A stretch of 43,012 nucleotides of DNA from an uncultured Sphingomonadales bacterium (GCA_903923465.1 CAIXXP010000142.1:1-43012), one strand, 5' to 3'. Counted from the stretch's first letter, positions 15,030 to 23,349 are shown. Translations and numbers: made by a program. Notes: a model not told the origin generated them from the letters alone.

Positions 15030-15604
15030 CGCGGGGCCTCGTCGTGCCAGCCCATGGCGCGCAGGGCAGCGAGGTCTTGCGGGGTGTCGAGGTCGTGCGA
15101 CAGGCCGGTGCGGCGGATCTCGGCCATGGCCGGGTATTGGCTGGCGAAGGCCTGCCGGCTGCCCGCGCCGAAGTGGAAATCCGCGCCGATGCCGCCCGCC
15201 AGCGCCAGCGCATTGGTGCCCTGCCCGGCGTGATCGGGTGCGATCGCCCGGCCGGTGGCCGCAGCGGCTTGCGCCAGCGCGGCAACATCCTCCGCACCGA
15301 GCAGCGGCAGGTCGGCATGGATAATCAGCAGCGGGGTGGCGGGGTGGCGCTGGCGGAAGGCCGCGAGTTCCGCATTGAGGCCGCAACCGCCATCGCGCGC
15401 CCAATCGCCATGCCACCAATCCGGGCGGTCGGGTGCCAGCAGCACCACCCGGCCGACCACCGGGCAGGCGGCCAGCGTGTCGCACACATGCCGGGCCATC
15501 GCGCCGGCAAGCGCGAGGCGCCGGGCCAGGTCGCAGGTTTCGGCCAGGCGCGACTTGGTGGCCTCGCCCAGCCGCAGGGGGACCAGCGCTGTCCAGTGGT
15601 TCAT
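15026..15604 (-). CDS. cofC: F420 biosynthesis guanylyltransferase CofC
   Basis: A 192-residue nucleotidyltransferase of the CofC/FbiD family. It activates a three-carbon phosphoacid (2-phospho-L-lactate, phosphoenolpyruvate or 3-phosphoglycerate depending on lineage) with GTP to give the dinucleotide used by CofD. The N-terminal ALVPLRLGEATKSRLA matches the family's P-x-K-x-x-x-x-KSRL signature. The HADLPLL and PDHAGQGTNAL segments match the metal and nucleotide site. It starts at ATG 15602-15604, 10 nt after the cofD stop, as the last gene of the F420 operon. Which phosphoacid is used cannot be told by eye. Confidence 0.9.
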   Translation of the reverse strand: MNHWTALVPLRLGEATKSRLAETCDLARRLALAGAMARHVCDTLAACPVVGRVVLLAPDRPDWWHGDWARDGGCGLNAELAAFRQRHPATPLLIIHADLPLLGAEDVAALAQAAAATGRAIAPDHAGQGTNALALAGGIGADFHFGAGSRQAFASQYPAMAEIRRTGLSHDLDTPQDLAALRAMGWHDEAPR

Positions 15605-15614
15605 GGCCAGCCGG

Positions 15615-16553
15615 TCATTGCGTCAGCGTTTTCGCCAAAGCCAGCGCCTCGCGGGCCAGCCGCATGCGGTCGCGCTCGCCGGGCATCAGCGTGTTGGTGG
15701 CGTGGCAGGTAACGCCGTCGGGCTGGTCGTCGCCCTCATGCACGATCAGCGCGTCGATCAGCCCCGCGTAATGGGCGGCGATGGCAGCGTTGTTCGCCGT
15801 CAGCCCCAGTTCGCCCATCAGCTTGGCCGTGGGGCCCTTCACCGCCTGCCCGCCCACCAACGGCGAGATCGCCACCACCGGCACGCGCGCCTGCGCCAGC
15901 GCCTGACGCATGCCCGGCAGCGCCAGCAGCGGATCGACGCTGAGCCACGGGTTGGACGGGGCGATGAAGATGGCGTCGGCTTCCGCGATGGCGGCCAGCG
16001 CCTCTGGCAGCGCCCGGGCCGCCACTGCCCCGTCGAAGCGGATGGCGCGCACCGCGGGGGCGCAGCGGCGCTCGACGAAATAGATCTGGAAGGCGAGGGA
16101 GCCTTCGTCGGTGTCGACGATGGTCGCCACGGGGTCATCGCTCATCGGCAGAACCCGCATGGCCAGCCCCCAGGCGGAGGCAAAGCCGGCGATCACCGTG
16201 CTCAGGCTCTGCCCCTGCGCCAACGCATGGGTGCGGGCGACATGCAGCGCAAGGTCGCCATCGCCGAGCTGGAACCAGCCCGGCCCGCCGATGGAGCGCA
16301 GCGCCGCCATGAATTCCCAGGTCTCGCCCTCTCGCCCCCAGCCTTGCGCGCGGTTGGCCCGGCCCGAGACGGTGTAGAGCAGCGTGTCGATATCGGGCGA
16401 GATGGCCAGGCCCAGATGGCGGAAATCATCGCCGGTGTTGACCACGGCCGTGAGCGAGTCAGGCGGCAGCAGGCGGTAGAGCCCGTCCACCAGCTTGGCG
16501 CCACCGACCCCGCCGGTGAGCACGACGATACGTCGGCGTCGCGCGGGGCTCAT
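15615..16553 (-). CDS. cofD: 2-phospho-L-lactate (or analogue) transferase CofD
   Basis: A 312-residue homologue of CofD/FbiA, which joins the CofC product to the deazaflavin FO to make F420-0 or its dehydro form. Family signatures are clear: LTGGVGGAKLVDGLY near the N-terminus, VNTGDDFRHLGLAISPDIDT, PMSDDPVATIVDT, IFIAPSNPWLSVDPLL, and SPLVGGQAVKGPTAKL. ATG 16551-16553 overlaps the cofE stop by 4 nt (ATGA), so translation is coupled. A longer open frame upstream lies inside cofE and is rejected. Length and motifs are those of a complete active enzyme. Confidence 0.95.
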   Translation of the reverse strand: MSPARRRRIVVLTGGVGGAKLVDGLYRLLPPDSLTAVVNTGDDFRHLGLAISPDIDTLLYTVSGRANRAQGWGREGETWEFMAALRSIGGPGWFQLGDGDLALHVARTHALAQGQSLSTVIAGFASAWGLAMRVLPMSDDPVATIVDTDEGSLAFQIYFVERRCAPAVRAIRFDGAVAARALPEALAAIAEADAIFIAPSNPWLSVDPLLALPGMRQALAQARVPVVAISPLVGGQAVKGPTAKLMGELGLTANNAAIAAHYAGLIDALIVHEGDDQPDGVTCHATNTLMPGERDRMRLAREALALAKTLTQ

Positions 16554-17317
16554 CGGAACATGTCCTCGGCCAGCGGGCGCAGCACCGCGCCCGCGCGCTG
16601 CGGCGCGCCCAGCGCGGCGAGCCCGCGCACCAGCGCCGCCGGCAGCCCCTCGTCGCCCTCGCCCATCACCAGACCGGCAGCGGCAGCCACCGCATCGCCG
16701 AGCGCGATCTGTGTTACCTGCAGCACCCTGCCGTCGCGATCCGTCGCGCCGCGCTGGTCGACGAGGGCGGCCATGCCGGCCAGACCGATGGCGACATTGG
16801 TGACCCCCATGCGCCACGGGCGGCCGAAGCTGTCGGAGATGAGCACCGCCGGGCGGGTGCCGGTGCGCACCGCCACCCCGTCGGCGATGCGGGCGGCGCT
16901 AGCGTCGGGGTCTTCGGGGAGCAGCAGGACCTTGCCCTGCCCGTTTGGCCCTTGACCATGGGGTCCGATGTTCGAGGCATCAATGCCGGCGTTGGCCATG
17001 ACATGACCGAGCCGGTGGCGGGTGATCAGCACATTGCGCCCCTTGCGGACGATATCCGTGGATTCGCGCAGCACCAGTTCGATCAGGCTGGCGTCCTTAC
17101 CCACCTCTTCGGCCAGCGCCACCGCCTCGGCGGAAGGGACCACGCTGGCCAGATCGACAAAGCGCCCCTCGGCCTTCGACACGATCTTTTGCGTGACGAC
17201 GAGAATGTCACCCCGGCCGATCGCATCGCCATGCGGCAGCGCCGCCACCAGCAGCGCGGCAAGATCATCGCCCGGCACAACCTCGGGCAGGCCGGCCAGA
17301 GGCACGATGGTGAGCAT
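16550..17317 (-). CDS. cofE: Coenzyme F420-0:L-glutamate ligase CofE
   Basis: A 255-residue single-domain gamma-glutamyl ligase that adds glutamate to F420-0 using GTP. Motifs: GDILVVTQKIVSKAEGR (residues ~38-54), VLRESTDIVR, RLGHVMANAGIDASN, and LISDSFGRPWRMGVTNVAIG. It lacks the C-terminal nitroreductase-like domain of actinobacterial FbiB, so it is of the archaeal-type stand-alone form; a short polyglutamate tail might be expected (inference). ATG 17315-17317 is 3 nt after the npdG stop. It overlaps cofD by 4 nt. Confidence 0.95.
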   Translation of the reverse strand: MLTIVPLAGLPEVVPGDDLAALLVAALPHGDAIGRGDILVVTQKIVSKAEGRFVDLASVVPSAEAVALAEEVGKDASLIELVLRESTDIVRKGRNVLITRHRLGHVMANAGIDASNIGPHGQGPNGQGKVLLLPEDPDASAARIADGVAVRTGTRPAVLISDSFGRPWRMGVTNVAIGLAGMAALVDQRGATDRDGRVLQVTQIALGDAVAAAAGLVMGEGDEGLPAALVRGLAALGAPQRAGAVLRPLAEDMFR

Positions 17318-17320
17318 GGT

Positions 17321-18001
17321 TCAGCTGCCCGGCTGGGCGGGAAGGCCAGTCATCGGCAAGCCCGTGATCCGCAGCCCGGCGCCATCGGCGGCATAGGTCT
17401 TGTTGATGAAGATCAGCAGCGAGGTCATCGCCTCGGCCGCCGCAGAATTGACCAGCGCACCGCCGTGGACGCCGCGCAGGTCCATCGCCGTGGCGAGGTC
17501 GATCACCGCCTCGCGCGCCGCCTTGTCGTCACCAAACACCAGCACGTCGCAATCCACCACCCCGTCCATCGCCAGCCGGTGCGCGGCGACATTGTGGAAG
17601 GCCGAGGTCAGGCGCACGCCCTCGCCCAGCAGGCCGCTGGCGCGCATCGCCGCCGAACCCTCGGGCGGCAGGGAGACGCGCATCACCTTGGGCGGCACCA
17701 GCGGGACGGTGGTTTCGACCACGATCTTGCCGGCGACATGGGGCTTGATATCGAGCAGGGTGGCCTCTTGCGCGGCCATGGGCACGGTGATGATGACGAT
17801 GTCGGCCTGCGCGGCTGCCTCGGCATTGCTGGCGCCGGCGAGGCCGTGGCCCAGTTCCTGCGCCTTGTCTTGCGCGGCCTCGGCTTTGCGCGAGCCGATG
17901 ATGACCTGCCGCCCGGCCCGCGCCAGGCGCCAGGCGATCGCGCTGCCAAGGTGCCCGGTGCCGCCGATGATGCCGATTTTTGTCAAACTATCTATCCTCA
18001 C
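17321..18001 (-). CDS. npdG: NADPH-dependent F420 reductase
   Basis: A protein of up to 226 residues matching F420:NADP+ oxidoreductases (Fno/NpdG), which transfer hydride between NADP(H) and F420. Visible are the Rossmann motif IGIIGGTGHLGSAIAWRLA, IIGSRKAEAA for the NADP 2'-phosphate, VIITVPMAAQ, VRLTSAFHNVAAH, and the closing GVHGGALVNSAAAEAMTSLL. Two starts are possible. GTG 17999-18001 overlaps the fbiC stop (GTGA). TTG at 17984-17986, 8 nt after AGGA, would give the family-typical N-terminus (M)TKIGIIGG. Its place inside the F420 operon says the cell maintains reduced F420 from NADPH. No F420-consuming enzyme lies nearby. Confidence 0.88.
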   Translation of the reverse strand: MRIDSLTKIGIIGGTGHLGSAIAWRLARAGRQVIIGSRKAEAAQDKAQELGHGLAGASNAEAAAQADIVIITVPMAAQEATLLDIKPHVAGKIVVETTVPLVPPKVMRVSLPPEGSAAMRASGLLGEGVRLTSAFHNVAAHRLAMDGVVDCDVLVFGDDKAAREAVIDLATAMDLRGVHGGALVNSAAAEAMTSLLIFINKTYAADGAGLRITGLPMTGLPAQPGS

Positions 18002-20364
18002 ACGATTTCGAGTTGTTCGACCGATGTGGCCGGTGTTTCAGCGGCCATGCCATAAAGCGTCGTGCGCTGCCAAGCGCTGCGCCCTTCGCCCTGCGCCAGG
18101 GCGATCATCGCCGGCACATCCATCAGGCCGCCATTGACGCCGCCGGCCGAGCGGGTGATCGATTCATCCATTAACGTGCCGCCCAGATCGTTCACCCCGC
18201 AATGGAGCATGGCGGCCGCGCCCTGCGGGCCCAGCTTGACCCAGCTGGCCTGAATATTGTCGATGGTGCCGGCCAGCACGATGCGGGCAATGGCGTGCAT
18301 CAGCCGCACCTCGCGCCAGGTGGGGCCGGAACGCGCCTGCCCCTTGCGCCAGATCGGCGCCTCCATATGGACGAAGGAGAGCGGCACGAATTCGGTGAAG
18401 CCGCCGGTTTCGCGCTGCAGGTCGCGCACGGCGAGGAGGTGCGCGGCCCAGTGGGCGTAGCCATCGACATGGCCGAACATGATCGTGGCGGTGGTGCGCA
18501 GGCCCACGCGGTGCGCGGCGCGCATAACCTCCAGCCAGCGGTTTGTGTCAATCTTGTCGGGGCACAGGATCGCCCGGACATCATCGTGCAGGATCTCCGC
18601 CGCGGTGCCGGGCAGCGTGGCCAGCCCCGCCTCGCGCAGCATCGTCAGATAGTCCTCCAGCGACAGGCCCAGCGTTTCCGCGCCCTGATGCACCTCCAGC
18701 GGCGAGAAGGCATGCACATGCATCTGCGGCACGGCGGCCTTCACCGCCTCGACGATGCCGCGATAGGTGTTGCCGTCATAGGCCGGATGGATGCCGCCCT
18801 GCAGGCAGACCTCGGTGGCGCCGCGCGCCCAGGCCTCGCGGGTGCGCTTGGCGATTTCGGCATGGTCGATGTTGTAGGCCGGGCCGCGCTCCGACCGGGT
18901 GCTGCCCTTGGAAAAGGCGCAGAAGCCGCAGTGCAGCAGGCAGATGTTGGTGTAGTTGATGTTGCGGTTGACGACATAGCTGACGCGGTCGCCCACGGCC
19001 TTGCGGCGCAGATCGTCGGCCAGGGCGATGATCGCCGCCTCGTCGCGCCCCTCCGCCCCGAACAGGCGGGCGATGCTGGCGGCATCGAGATCCTCGCCGC
19101 GCCCGGCCCGGGCCAGTGCCGCCGCGATGGCGGGATCGCCCGGGGGCAATGCGGCATGGATGGTGGCGGCGGGCGGAAGCGCATCCCCCCGCCCGGCGTA
19201 CCAGTCATCCTCGCGCGCGAGGCCGCGCCCGTCGAGCTGGCGCAGGATGCGGCCGTGCAAGCCCTTGTCGGCCCAGCGCGTGACATGGCGGGCAAAGGCC
19301 GGGCCAATCGCCAGCCGCTGGCGCAAATGGCGGCCTGCCTGGGCGGATTGCGCGGCGAGATCATCGAGATGCGGCCAGGGCGCCTCGGGATTGACGTGAT
19401 CGGGCGTGACCGGCGACACGCCGCCCCAGTCGTTCACCCCGGCGCGCACCAGTGGCTCCAGCGCGCCGGCCTGAAGGTTTGGCGGCGCCTGAATGGTCAT
19501 TTCCGCGCCGAGGATGAGCCGGGCCGCGGCGATGGTCCACAGGTGCTCCTCCAGCGAGGGTTCGGCGGCCTGATGCATTTTGGTGCCCGGCTTGGCGCGG
19601 AAGTTCTGGATGATCACTTCCTGCACATGGCCGTAGCGCGCGTGGCTCTCGCGGATGGCCAGCAGGGTTTCGAGCCGTTCCGCCCGTGTCTCGCCAATGC
19701 CGATCAAAAGCCCGGTGGTGAAGGGCACCGCCGCCTCGCCCGCCGCTTCCAGCGCGGCGATGCGGGCGGCGGGCGCCTTGTCGGGCGAGCCGTGGTGGGC
19801 CATGCCGGGGGCGCACAGGCGCTCGGAAACACTCTCCAGCATCAGCCCCATCGAGGCGGAAACCGGGCGCAGCGCGGCATAGTCTGGGGCAGCCATCAGC
19901 CCGGGGTTGAGGTGCGGCAACAGGCTCGTCTCGCGCAGCACGGCGGCGGCGGCGGCCTCCAGATAGGCCAGCGTGCTGGCGTAACCGGCCTGTTCCAGCC
20001 ACGCCCGCGCCGCGCCATAGCGCGCCTCTGGCTGGTCGCCGAGGGTGAACAGCGCCTCGCGGCAACCCGCCGCCTCTCCGGCGCGGGCAATGGCCAGCAC
20101 CTCGTCGAGCGACAAAAACGCCGCCTGTTGGCGCGAGGGGGTCTGCGCGAAGGTGCAATAGTGGCAGACATCGCGGCACAGGTGGGTGAGAGGAACGAAC
20201 ACCTTGCGCGAATAGGTGACGACATCGCCATGGCCAGCCAGGGTCAGCGCCTCGGCCTCGGCCATCATGGTGGGCAGCGGGGTGGCCTCGAAACGCGCGA
20301 GCATCGCCGCCGCTTCCGCCGCATCCCAATAGCTGCCTGCATAAGCGGCGCCGTCTCTGGCCAT
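17998..20364 (-). CDS. fbiC: FO synthase, CofG-CofH fusion (FbiC type)
   Basis: A 788-residue two-domain radical SAM enzyme that makes the deazaflavin chromophore FO from tyrosine and 5-amino-6-ribitylaminouracil. The N-terminal CofG half has the CX3CX2C cluster motif at Cys63, Cys67, Cys70 (CRDVCHYC). The C-terminal CofH half has a second set at Cys475, Cys479, Cys482 (CLLHCGFC). This order and fusion are those of actinobacterial FbiC; archaea usually encode separate proteins. ATG 20362-20364 follows GGGGAAGGA. The frame stays open about 155 codons further upstream, but that stretch is low-complexity and non-homologous. It is the first gene of the F420 operon. Confidence 0.95.
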   Translation of the reverse strand: MARDGAAYAGSYWDAAEAAAMLARFEATPLPTMMAEAEALTLAGHGDVVTYSRKVFVPLTHLCRDVCHYCTFAQTPSRQQAAFLSLDEVLAIARAGEAAGCREALFTLGDQPEARYGAARAWLEQAGYASTLAYLEAAAAAVLRETSLLPHLNPGLMAAPDYAALRPVSASMGLMLESVSERLCAPGMAHHGSPDKAPAARIAALEAAGEAAVPFTTGLLIGIGETRAERLETLLAIRESHARYGHVQEVIIQNFRAKPGTKMHQAAEPSLEEHLWTIAAARLILGAEMTIQAPPNLQAGALEPLVRAGVNDWGGVSPVTPDHVNPEAPWPHLDDLAAQSAQAGRHLRQRLAIGPAFARHVTRWADKGLHGRILRQLDGRGLAREDDWYAGRGDALPPAATIHAALPPGDPAIAAALARAGRGEDLDAASIARLFGAEGRDEAAIIALADDLRRKAVGDRVSYVVNRNINYTNICLLHCGFCAFSKGSTRSERGPAYNIDHAEIAKRTREAWARGATEVCLQGGIHPAYDGNTYRGIVEAVKAAVPQMHVHAFSPLEVHQGAETLGLSLEDYLTMLREAGLATLPGTAAEILHDDVRAILCPDKIDTNRWLEVMRAAHRVGLRTTATIMFGHVDGYAHWAAHLLAVRDLQRETGGFTEFVPLSFVHMEAPIWRKGQARSGPTWREVRLMHAIARIVLAGTIDNIQASWVKLGPQGAAAMLHCGVNDLGGTLMDESITRSAGGVNGGLMDVPAMIALAQGEGRSAWQRTTLYGMAAETPATSVEQLEIV

Positions 20365-20797
20365 GATTACAGTATCCTTCCCCTGCCTCGATCGGGCAGA
20401 TGCCCACTGTATGCCACACGATAACGGCGCCCGCGACCTATTGTGCGATTTCCGCGTATCCAGAAAATCTTTATCGGGTGAGCAAGAAGTATCTTGCCGC
20501 TGCGAATGATTGCTGGTTGAATGCCGCCGATAACCGATCCGGCCCGGAATACCGCCGGTGGCAAGGGGACGAAACTGGGCGGCCAGACAGGACGGCCACG
20601 GGGCGGCCCGACGGGGCGGAATGCCGGGGTCCCGGGGGAGATCGCCAATGCCGGGGATTTCCGGTGCGGCCCGCGAAAATTCATCAACGGCGCCCCCATT
20701 CGCGATGGCGGCGACACCTCCATCACCCTTGAATGAGCCCTGCCCGGACTGAGCCCACCCCTGACTGAAGCCGCCACCAACCGAGGAAAGCCCAGCC
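20365..20797. promoter_or_regulatory. Divergent region between fbiC and an NTF2-like gene
   Basis: A 433-nt gap that must hold the promoters of the F420 operon (leftward) and the NTF2-like gene (rightward). Several frames remain open because of high GC, but none has a ribosome site or family-like sequence. The fbiC-proximal ~150 nt are less GC-rich and are the more likely promoter zone; no convincing -35/-10 pair or operator was found. Confidence 0.4.
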
Positions 20798-21214
20798 ATG
20801 ACGACCGATACCGAAACCGCGGAGGTCACCGAAATCCGCCGCCTGCAGGCCCGCTATACGCTGACCAGCGACCAGGCTGAAATGGTGGTGGAGGAGGTGT
20901 TCGCGCCGGACGTCCGCTTCGAGGTGCCCGGCACCATTTTTTCCGGCCTGGAGGAGGTGGGTGCCTTCTTCGAGGCGCGCAAGGCGGCCAAGCTGGCGGA
21001 CATCGCCGCCAGCCGCGAGGCCCGCCACCAGCTGACGACCACGGGCATCGACATCACCGGCCCCGACAGCGCCACGGGCAACACCTATTTCCTGCTCGTC
21101 CGGCTGGGCCACATCATCCAGATGGGCAGCTATCTCGACCGCTATCGCAAGGTGGATGGGCAATGGCGCATCGCCTATCGCAACGTGGTGCTGCATTACA
21201 TGGGCGGGCTGTAG
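20798..21214 (+). CDS. SnoaL/NTF2-like domain protein
   Basis: A 138-residue protein with the cone-shaped NTF2 fold pattern: an N-terminal helix EIRRLQARYTLTSDQ, then a loop FAPDVRFEVPGTIFSG, a central GNTYFLLVRLG strand and the final YRKVDGQWRIAYRNVVLHYMGG. This is the scytalone-dehydratase-like/SnoaL type found in many catabolic clusters. It could act as an isomerase, dehydratase or small-ligand binder; catalytic residues are not certain. ATG 20798-20800 follows GAGGAAAG. The gene diverges from fbiC and shares its intergenic region, which may mean coordinated control, though this is only positional evidence. Confidence 0.75.
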   Translation: MTTDTETAEVTEIRRLQARYTLTSDQAEMVVEEVFAPDVRFEVPGTIFSGLEEVGAFFEARKAAKLADIAASREARHQLTTTGIDITGPDSATGNTYFLLVRLGHIIQMGSYLDRYRKVDGQWRIAYRNVVLHYMGGL

Positions 21215-21408
21215 GCTCCGCGGCCAGGAGGCGCGGGTGCTGCGGGGGGGCGGATGCCGCCCGCGTTTGGGGCGAGATTGGCCTGACAAGGAGCGCGAGG
21301 GGCCGTTTCGCGGGCATGGGCGGCGGACGTGTCCAAGGGTTTTTCCTGATCCGCACTTAAGCCTAGCACCACGCATGGGAGCTATCCGTCTGCAATGCGC
21401 AACGGCCA

Positions 21409-21428
21409 AAGATACGTGACCGTATCTT
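21409..21428. promoter_or_regulatory. Perfect 20-bp dyad upstream of the GGDEF-EAL gene
   Basis: Arms AAGATACG (21409-21416) and CGTATCTT (21421-21428) are perfect inverted repeats around a TGAC spacer. The site ends 13 nt before the start codon of the cyclic-di-GMP gene and just ahead of its ribosome site. It looks like an operator where a dimeric repressor would block transcription, or a 5'-leader hairpin. No regulator is assigned. Confidence 0.6.
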
Positions 21429-21441
21429 ACGGAACCTCCAG

Positions 21442-23289
21442 ATGATCCATTCTCCCGGTGATATAACGCAATATCACGATCCCCTCCGGATCATTCACGC
21501 CATTCTTGTTTGCCTTACGGCACCGATTGGCACCCTGCCCGCCGCATGGCTCGATCCGGCGGGGGTTGCCGCGGTGCTTTTCGTGGTGGTGATCGGCAAT
21601 GTCGCCTTCGGCCTGCATGGGCGCGCTGTCGCGCTGCGCGCCGAGATGCGCCACATGACCGACCTGGCCAACGCCTCCATTGCCGCGCTGCTGATCTGCG
21701 ATGGCGCCACGATAACCGCCGCCAACCGCAAATTCCTCGCGATGACCGGCTATGCGCAAGCCGAGGTGCTGGGCCAGACGGTCGACCGCTTCCTCCCCCT
21801 TCCGCGCGACCGGCAAGGGGAGCTGGAGGCGGACGTGGGCATCGAGGCGCATCTGCGGGCGGCCGACGAGGACCTGATCGACGTCGAGGTGGTCGCCCAT
21901 GCCGTTACCTATGCCGGCCGGCAGCAGACCGCCTATGCCATTCTGGACATCCGCGCGCGCAAAAAGGCCGAAAGCGACATTCGCCACCTGGCCAATCACG
22001 ATATGCTGACCCAGTTGCCGAACCGCAACCGCTTCTACCAGCTGCTGCGCGAGGCGATCGAGGCCGCCGGGCGTGACGGCACGCGGCTGGCGCTGATTTG
22101 CATCGACCTCGACAATTTCAAGCAGATCAACGACGAGCATGGCCACCATGTCGGCGACGAGTTTCTCCAGCGCGCGGCGGCGGTGATGTCCAGCGTGCTG
22201 CGCGAGGGGCAGGTTCTGGGGCGCGTGGGCGGCGACGAGTTCGCCCTGCTGCTGCCGCGCGTCGGGAGCGCGAAAAACGCGGGGGTGCTGGCGGGGGACA
22301 TTCTCGCCGCCTTTGCCCAGAACAACCTGCAACTGGGCAAAAGCGCCAATCTTTCCGCCAGCCTTGGCATCAGCACCTATCCCGATGATGCCCAGACGAA
22401 AATCGAACTGCTGACGGCGGCGGACACCGCCATGTATCGCGCCAAGCAGGAAGGGCGGAACACCTTCCGCTATTTCGACAGCAGCATGGCCGCCGCCACC
22501 CGCGAACGCCGGCTGGTAGAGCAGGAATTGCGCGGCGCCCGTTACGACGAAGAGTTCACCCTCCTTTATCAGCCCCAGGCCAATTGCCTGACCGGCAAGA
22601 TCATCGGCCGCGAGGCGCTGTTGCGCTGGGTGCGGCCCGGGCGCGGCGCGATGCCGCCGGCGAGTTTCGTGCCGATAGCCGAGGATTGCGGCGAGATCGG
22701 CCGGATCGGCAACTGGGTGCTGGAAAGGGCCTGCCGCGATGCCGCCGCCTGGGTGGAGCCCGTGACGGTGGCGGTGAATGTGTCGGCGATCCAGATCATC
22801 AACCCGCATTTCGCCCGGCGGTTGCACGAGATCCTGCTGCAGGCCGGGCTGCCGCCTGCCCGCCTCGAAATCGAGATTACCGAAACCGCGATGGTGCGCG
22901 ACTTTCAGCGGGCGCTGCACACGCTGCGGCATGTGAAGGCGCTGGGCGTGCGGATAACCATGGATGACTTCGGCACCGGCTATTCATCGCTGTATAATCT
23001 GCGGTCGTTCCCGTTCGACAAGATCAAGATCGACGGGTCGTTCGTGAAGTCGGTGCATCGGGACGCGCAGTCGGCCGCGATTGTGCGGGCGGTGGTGGGC
23101 CTGGGCAAGGGGCTGGGCGTGCCGATTCTGGCCGAGGGCGTGGAGGCGCCGGAGGAGCTGGCGTTTCTGCGCGAGGCCGGTTGCAGCGAGTATCAGGGCT
23201 ATCTGCTCGGCCAGCCGGAGGCCTGTGGCGAAAGCGGCGGCGGGGCGGGTTGGCGCGCGGTGGCGGAGCCCAGCCGCCTGCACGGATAG
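21442..23289 (+). CDS. PAS-GGDEF-EAL cyclic-di-GMP protein with shortened membrane domain
   Basis: A 615-residue bifunctional signalling protein. Residues 1-65 hold one or two membrane segments. The opening ITQYHDPLRIIHAILVCL resembles the start of the seven-helix MHYT sensor, but most of that domain is absent. A PAS domain follows (about 70-170), then GGDEF (about 185-345) with an intact GGDEF motif, and EAL (about 365-600) with EALLRW, DDFGTGYSSL and AEGVE. Both catalytic motifs look functional. The product-inhibition RxxD site is RxxQ (REGQ), so feedback control may be weak. ATG 21442-21444 lies after GGAACC and a perfect 20-bp dyad. It converges with the efflux operon. Confidence 0.9.
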   Translation: MIHSPGDITQYHDPLRIIHAILVCLTAPIGTLPAAWLDPAGVAAVLFVVVIGNVAFGLHGRAVALRAEMRHMTDLANASIAALLICDGATITAANRKFLAMTGYAQAEVLGQTVDRFLPLPRDRQGELEADVGIEAHLRAADEDLIDVEVVAHAVTYAGRQQTAYAILDIRARKKAESDIRHLANHDMLTQLPNRNRFYQLLREAIEAAGRDGTRLALICIDLDNFKQINDEHGHHVGDEFLQRAAAVMSSVLREGQVLGRVGGDEFALLLPRVGSAKNAGVLAGDILAAFAQNNLQLGKSANLSASLGISTYPDDAQTKIELLTAADTAMYRAKQEGRNTFRYFDSSMAAATRERRLVEQELRGARYDEEFTLLYQPQANCLTGKIIGREALLRWVRPGRGAMPPASFVPIAEDCGEIGRIGNWVLERACRDAAAWVEPVTVAVNVSAIQIINPHFARRLHEILLQAGLPPARLEIEITETAMVRDFQRALHTLRHVKALGVRITMDDFGTGYSSLYNLRSFPFDKIKIDGSFVKSVHRDAQSAAIVRAVVGLGKGLGVPILAEGVEAPEELAFLREAGCSEYQGYLLGQPEACGESGGGAGWRAVAEPSRLHG

Positions 23290-23349
23290 CGCCGCATGTG
23301 CGGATAGCGGGGACTGGCGCGGGGTAGCGCCGCCGGGGCCGCGCTCACC

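Noticed and set aside
18202..20424. A 740-codon frame antisense to fbiC
   Set aside because: The minus strand has both radical SAM cysteine motifs at the correct spacing; the antisense frame has none.
20400..20752. Small plus-strand frames (64-110 codons) in the fbiC/NTF2-like gap
   Set aside because: No ribosome sites, biased Gly/Arg composition and no family resemblance; more likely control region.
20365..20829. Upstream extension of fbiC by about 155 codons
   Set aside because: The extension is low-complexity, would overlap the start of the divergent NTF2-like gene, and a strong ribosome site precedes ATG 20362-20364.
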